Part shown: positions 61,511-64,000 of the stretch, one piece after another
Layout of the letters: each line of letters begins with the position of its first letter
How positions within the stretch are numbered: position 1 is the stretch's first letter
Assembly (NCBI RefSeq): GCF_001263205.1
Contig: NZ_CP012333.1
Span: forward strand, 11,761,501 to 11,825,500
Reading direction: 5' to 3'
DNA length: 64,000 bases
Source of the DNA: Labilithrix luteola
Lineage (GTDB): Bacteria > Myxococcota_A > Polyangia > Polyangiales > Polyangiaceae
Notes under the pieces: model-generated
Seen by the model: the letters and a program-made list of their open reading frames with translations, nothing else
Told to the model about the DNA's origin: nothing
The model's database searches: none
Made by a program: the position numbers and the translations under genes

Positions 61511-62944
61511 ATGGCTCGTCCCAAGCTTCGTCTGCCGGTTCTGCTCGCGGTCGCAGGTGCGTTGTTCCTCGGCTCCACGCCGAGCCACGCTGCCGACCCA
61601 CCTTCGAAGACATCCGGCGCGCCGAGCACGTTGCCGGTCAAACTCGTTGCGGAGAAGACACAGCTACCGAACGGCCTCACGGTCGTGTTCGACGAAGACC
61701 GCCGCACGCCGATCGTCACGGTGAACCTCTGGTACCGTGTCGGCTCGAAAGACGAGGCGAAGGGACGCAACGGGTTCGCTCACCTCTTCGAACACGTCAT
61801 GTTCCAGGGCAGCAAGCACGTGCCCGAGGACACCTACTTCCGCTTCCTCGAGCGCGCCGGAGCGAGCTCCATCAACGGCACGACGAATACCGACCGCACG
61901 AACTACTTCGAGACGGTGCCCGAGAATCAGCTCGAACTCGCGCTCTGGCTCGAGAGCGATCGCATGGGCTTCCTGCTCGACCACGCCGACCAGGCGACGT
62001 TCGAAGGACAGCGCGACGTCGTCAAGAACGAGCGCCGCCAGAACTACGAAAACGCTCCCTACGGCCTCGTGTCCCAGTTCGTTCGCGCCGAGCTCTTCCC
62101 CGAAGGTCACCCCTACCACCTGCTCACCATCGGGAGCCCACAGGACCTCGACGCCGCGACGCTCGAAGACGTCCGCGCGTTCTTCCGCGCCAACTACGTC
62201 CCCAACAACGCCACACTCGTGATCTCCGGGTCGTTCGACAAGGCCAAGGCGAAGGCGCTGGTCGAAAAGTACTTCGGGCCTATTCCGCGCGGGCCCGAGG
62301 TGCCGCGCAAGAAGCCCGCGCGCGTCGACCATCCCGGTGAGACGCGCCTCGAAGTCGAGGCCAACGTCGAGCTCCCACGCGTCTACATCAGCTGGCCTAC
62401 GCCGGCATTCTTCGCGCCCGGCGACGCCGAACTCGATCTCGCTTCTCACGTTCTCACGGGTGGCAAGACGAGTCGCCTCTACAAGCGGCTCGTCTACGAT
62501 CTCCAGATTGCGCAGGGCGTCTCGGCTTCGCAGCAGTCGAGCGAGTTGGCGAGCGTCTTCGAGATCGTCGCCACCGCCCGTCCGGGCCACACGGCCGACG
62601 AGTTGCTCAAGGTCATCGACGAGGAGCTCGCGAAGTTGAGAAAGGGCGGCGTCGACGACGCCGAGCTGGGTCGTGCAAAGACGACCATCGTCGCCGACAA
62701 TTTCTTCGATCTGGAGAAGAGCTCGTCACGCGCCAACCGCTTGAACACGTACGACTACTACGCGCACGACCCGAACTACCTCGGCCAAGACATCGCGCGC
62801 ACGACGAATGCGACCGCCGCCGGCGTCAACGACGCCATTCGCAACTCGCTCAAGGAGAAAGACCGCGTGGTCACGCTCGTGACGCCGAAGAAAGATGCTC
62901 CCGTGGCCGGCCGCATCGTCCGCACCGTGCGAGGTGACAAGTGA
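61511..62944 (+). CDS. M16 family zinc peptidase (active subunit)
   Basis: A 477-residue protein. The signal peptide ends near PSHAADP, so it is periplasmic. LPNGLTVVFDEDRRTPIVTVNLWYRVGSKDE begins the M16 domain. The inverted zinc motif HLFEH gives H91, E94 and H95, with E174 (KNERRQNYE) as the third ligand. The second M16 half (WPTPAFFAPGDAELDLASHVLTGGKTSRLYKRLV) lacks the motif, as is normal. Its stop overlaps the GTG of the next gene. It probably pairs with the downstream protein as a two-subunit M16 peptidase. Confidence 0.95.
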   Translation: MARPKLRLPVLLAVAGALFLGSTPSHAADPPSKTSGAPSTLPVKLVAEKTQLPNGLTVVFDEDRRTPIVTVNLWYRVGSKDEAKGRNGFAHLFEHVMFQGSKHVPEDTYFRFLERAGASSINGTTNTDRTNYFETVPENQLELALWLESDRMGFLLDHADQATFEGQRDVVKNERRQNYENAPYGLVSQFVRAELFPEGHPYHLLTIGSPQDLDAATLEDVRAFFRANYVPNNATLVISGSFDKAKAKALVEKYFGPIPRGPEVPRKKPARVDHPGETRLEVEANVELPRVYISWPTPAFFAPGDAELDLASHVLTGGKTSRLYKRLVYDLQIAQGVSASQQSSELASVFEIVATARPGHTADELLKVIDEELAKLRKGGVDDAELGRAKTTIVADNFFDLEKSSSRANRLNTYDYYAHDPNYLGQDIARTTNATAAGVNDAIRNSLKEKDRVVTLVTPKKDAPVAGRIVRTVRGDK

Positions 62945-64000
62945 CTCCCCGCGTCTCGTCGATCCTTCTCCCCGTCCTCGCCTCGCTCGTGTTCGCCTGC
63001 GGAGGAAGCGCCCCCGCGCCGAGCGCACCGCCACCTCCTTTGCCGGAAAAGCCGGTCGCCTCGGCGGCTCCGTCGGTTGGGGAGACGCCCGATGCCCCCT
63101 TCCGGCAGCAGGCGCCGAAGGAAGACGGGCACGTCACGTTCGTTCCGCCGAAGGTCGACGAGTTCAAACTCAAGAACGGCATTCGCGTCTTGCTCGTCGA
63201 GCGGCACGAGCTCCCCATCGTTGCCGTTCGTCTCGTCGTGGGCGCAGGTGCGGGTGACATCGAACACGTGCGCCCCGGTGCCATCTCGTTCCTCGGAGGC
63301 ATGCTCGAGCAGGGAACGAAGAAGCGGACGGCGCTGCAGATCGGCGACGACTTCGACGCCCTCGGCGCGGCGCATGGCGCGTGGTTCGAGTGGGATTCGG
63401 GTGGCGCGAGCATCAAGGTCCTCGCCGACAAGCTCGATCCCGCGCTCGAGATCATGAGCGACGTCGTGGAGAACCCGACCTTCCCCAACGACGAAATCGA
63501 ACGCTTGCGAGCACGCCGCATCGCAAGCATCCAGGCGGAGAAAAGCAGTCCGCAAGCCATCGCGCAGAATACGCTCGCGGCTGCGATGTTCGGACGTGCG
63601 CATCCGTACGGCCACACGCTCGGCGCCGAAGAAGCCGACGCAAAGAATCTGAAGCGCGACGAGATCGTCCGCGCCTACCAGCAGCTCTTCACGCCAGCCA
63701 ACGTCTCCATCGTCGTCGCCGGTGACATCTCGCGCGAGGCCCTGCAACCGAAGCTCGAAGCCGCGTTCGGTTCGTGGAAAGGCAAAGGCGGTCCGGCGAT
63801 CTCGAAGAAGGGTCCGAAGACGCCGACCAAGGCAGCCGCCGAAAAGCGCATCGTGGTGGTCGACAAGCCCGGAGCGCAATCGCAGGTGCAGATTGCACGG
63901 CCGGGCGTACCGTTCTCGACCAAGGAGCGCGACGCGATCATCGTGACGAACGCCATCCTCGGCGGCATGTTCTCGAGCCGGATCAACCTGAACCTGCGCG
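62941..64000 (+). CDS. M16 peptidase-like lipoprotein without zinc motif (3' end beyond window)
   Basis: At least 353 residues from GTG 62941, with no stop before the window end. The lipoprotein signal ends LVFAC. A Pro/Ala linker leads to FKLKNGIRVLLVERHELPIVAVRLVVGAGAGDIEH, an M16 N-terminal domain. At the place of HxxEH the sequence reads SFLGGMLEQGT, so no zinc site is present. It keeps the R/Y-type C-terminal features later (PYGHTLGAEEADAKNL, FTPANVSIVVAGDI). It overlaps the active M16 gene by four bases. Such active/inactive M16 pairs form heterodimers in which the inactive subunit shapes the chamber (family knowledge). Confidence 0.93.
   Translation, partial: MTPRVSSILLPVLASLVFACGGSAPAPSAPPPPLPEKPVASAAPSVGETPDAPFRQQAPKEDGHVTFVPPKVDEFKLKNGIRVLLVERHELPIVAVRLVVGAGAGDIEHVRPGAISFLGGMLEQGTKKRTALQIGDDFDALGAAHGAWFEWDSGGASIKVLADKLDPALEIMSDVVENPTFPNDEIERLRARRIASIQAEKSSPQAIAQNTLAAAMFGRAHPYGHTLGAEEADAKNLKRDEIVRAYQQLFTPANVSIVVAGDISREALQPKLEAAFGSWKGKGGPAISKKGPKTPTKAAAEKRIVVVDKPGAQSQVQIARPGVPFSTKERDAIIVTNAILGGMFSSRINLNLR

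Overview
The window is a high-GC bacterial chromosome segment, about two-thirds G+C by eye, with strong third-position G/C bias and closely packed genes. It shows no rRNA, tRNA, CRISPR array, prophage or replication origin. The gene content suggests a myxobacterium-like soil organism (Polyangia or a relative): hybrid histidine kinases and stand-alone receivers, many GTG/TTG starts, lipoproteins with Ala/Pro/Asp-rich linkers, a paired M16 peptidase locus and many one-component regulators. This placement is inferred from style and content, not from a marker gene.

Region by region. 0-7 kb: a lipoprotein runs off the left edge. A sulfur locus follows. On the + strand are a methyltransferase, an ArsR-rhodanese fusion, a cystathionine beta-synthase/cysteine synthase and a cysteine desulfurase. 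Facing them on the - strand are a persulfide-dioxygenase-like MBL protein, an MFS transporter and a wrecked cystathionine gamma-lyase. Both operons are preceded by the same dyad, TTCAA-N8-TTGAA. 7-9.2 kb: gene-poor DNA with a REP-type Y1 transposase and degenerate duplicated pieces. 9.2-17.6 kb: oxidoreductases (Coq4-like protein, SDRs, a Baeyer-Villiger-type flavin monooxygenase, an aldo/keto reductase, an NmrA-like reductase) with a LysR regulator. 17.6-20.8 kb: a MocR regulator, a DJ-1/PfpI-like protein, an Asp/Glu racemase and a cupin. A 13-bp element and a second half-site at identical spacing lie in both divergent promoters. 20.9-31.8 kb: an AraC-GyrI regulator, an ECF42-type sigma/DGPF operon, two aldo/keto reductases around a LysR gene, a TraB-like membrane protein, an SDR/TetR divergon and two methyltransferase-linked genes.

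31.8-40.9 kb: a Cys-rich lipoprotein, an OmpR-type two-component system, an esterase lipoprotein, a MerR-TetR fusion regulator, an NmrA-like protein, a nitrilase-superfamily enzyme, a YkgJ-type protein and a beta-propeller protein. 40.9-47.3 kb: an RND efflux pump with its membrane fusion protein, then a ClC chloride transporter with CBS domains. 47.4-50.1 kb: GlgX. 50.1-60.1 kb: a signalling-rich stretch with two degenerate receivers, a solitary HicA-like protein, two intact single receivers, two hybrid histidine kinases, a KGG-repeat stress protein and several small unknowns. 60.3-64 kb: an SH3-like lipoprotein and a pair of M16 peptidases. The first has an intact zinc motif; the second has lost it and runs off the right edge.

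The parts most worth follow-up are the sulfur locus with its fused regulator and shared dyad, the MocR operator pair, the MerR-TetR fusion and the degenerate-receiver/HicA signalling stretch.
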